Of a stretch of DNA of 64,000 nucleotides, positions 63,465-64,000 are shown piece after piece. Origin of the DNA: Sphingopyxis sp. MSC1_008 (GTDB lineage Bacteria > Pseudomonadota > Alphaproteobacteria > Sphingomonadales > Sphingomonadaceae); assembly GCF_023197165.1 (NCBI RefSeq), contig NZ_JALPRD010000006.1, forward strand, positions 224,380 to 288,379, read 5' to 3'. The position numbers were made by a program, and so were the translations under genes. Under the pieces are notes generated by a model, which saw nothing but the letters and a program-made list of their open reading frames with translations, did no database searches and was not told the DNA's origin. The first letter of the stretch is position 1. The number at the start of each line of letters is the position of its first letter.

Positions 63465-64000
63465 GCCCGCGCCCAATTCTTCGGCACCGTCAATTCGGCA
63501 TAAGCGTCGCGGCACGTCTGCCACGCGCCGGCGTCGATCGACCGTCCGCCGAACAGGCTGATCTCGACCGCGCGCGCGATGCGGCTGAACGCGCCCTGCG
63601 CGACCGCGGGCAGGGCGTGCGCTTCGGCGAGATCGCGTGAGGTCATCGCGGGCTTGACGAGCCCGGGGCGGCGCCCTTCGATATCCTCGACGCTGCGATA
63701 GAGCAGCAAATGCACCGCCTCGGCAAAGCGTCCCTCGGCCGCGAGCGCGTCGGCCTCGGCGAGCAGCGCGCGCGCCGCGCCCGCTTCGGCCTGCCCGGCG
63801 CCGTCCTCCGCATCGCCGCCGCCGGCCTTGCGGCGAAAGGGCAGATTGTCGACCCAGCGCGCGAAGGCGGGGACGAAATGATAGAGGAGGAAGAGCAGCA
63901 CCAGCGCGACCGCGATCCACATCAACGGCGTAGCGGCGGGGGCGCTCCACTGGAAAAAGCGGCCGATTGCCTCGAACAGCGACTTCAGCCACTCGGGGGT
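63461..64000 (-). CDS. DUF4129-domain protein, 3' part
   Basis: The frame stays open to the window edge, so the start lies outside; the internal ATG at 63922 is not needed as a start. The visible part has a predicted amphipathic segment (WLKSLFEAIGRFFQW), a membrane helix (LMWIAVALVLLFLLYHFV), a charged Gly/Ala-rich linker, and the DUF4129 C-terminal region ALAAEGRFAEAVHLLLYRSVEDIE. The family is transglutaminase-associated and uncharacterised. It is the first visible gene of the MoxR operon. Confidence 0.82.
   Translation of the reverse strand, partial: TPEWLKSLFEAIGRFFQWSAPAATPLMWIAVALVLLFLLYHFVPAFARWVDNLPFRRKAGGGDAEDGAGQAEAGAARALLAEADALAAEGRFAEAVHLLLYRSVEDIEGRRPGLVKPAMTSRDLAEAHALPAVAQGAFSRIARAVEISLFGGRSIDAGAWQTCRDAYAELTVPKNWARA

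Overview
This 64 kb window looks like chromosomal core sequence of a sphingomonad, most like Sphingopyxis. The genus is inferred from family knowledge only. The supporting signs are very high GC, a MipZ division-site ATPase instead of MinCD, RpoN, a degenerate RibA domain on RibB, COQ9, large TonB-dependent receptors and the alphaproteobacterial DUF3576-leuS-lptE-holA operon. There are 62 protein genes. I see no rRNA, tRNA, CRISPR array, prophage or insertion sequence. Long open frames opposite real genes are GC-rich shadows and are not listed.

Layout. 1-5.3 kb: end of mipZ, a phosphomannomutase/phosphoglucomutase, lptB-rpoN, ribosomal protein bL36 and a HAD hydrolase. 5.3-11.4 kb: a MarR regulator/S41 peptidase pair with a palindromic operator, an oligopeptidase B, an Xaa-Pro aminopeptidase and a thioesterase. 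11.4-11.66 kb: a gene-free, AT-rich stretch holding a strong minus-strand terminator, a possible small RNA and TGC-type palindromes. 11.7-23.6 kb: ribD-ribE, mmcB, ssb, feoAB behind a likely Fur box, COQ9, two DMT transporters, an old yellow enzyme, and a second riboflavin cluster (HTH-fused ribB, DMT transporter, ribH). 23.6-28.8 kb: ankyrin protein, SCO protein, YcgN, a metallopeptidase, a class A PBP and MsrB. 28.8-31.7 kb: a three-gene type III polyketide synthase operon. 31.8-36 kb: a DUF4402 protein, a CatB-type acetyltransferase, YggS, a ThiE-like protein and two envelope proteins. 36-40.2 kb: leuS-lptE-holA. 40.4-46.3 kb: two tandem paralogous TonB-dependent receptors. 46.4-50.7 kb: PdeM and an Lhr-type helicase separated by a retropepsin-like protease. 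50.9-56.3 kb: a VOC/ArsR/SRPBCC operon, glutaminase, RlpA and gyrB. 56.4-64 kb: lipoproteins, a nitroreductase and a tightly overlapping operon of DUF4129, DUF4350, MoxR, DUF58, SpoIIM-like and RDD proteins.

How the genes fit together. Flavin supply is split between ribDE and ribB-DMT-ribH; no FMN riboswitch is visible at either. Instead, RibB carries an N-terminal helix-turn-helix and a palindrome lies just upstream of its start, which suggests autorepression. Envelope biogenesis is served by lptB, lptE, the PBP, RlpA and the TonB receptors. The most promising under-described systems are the type III PKS operon, the HTH-RibB circuit with its RibN-like transporter, the 11.44-11.58 kb regulatory element, and the MoxR operon.
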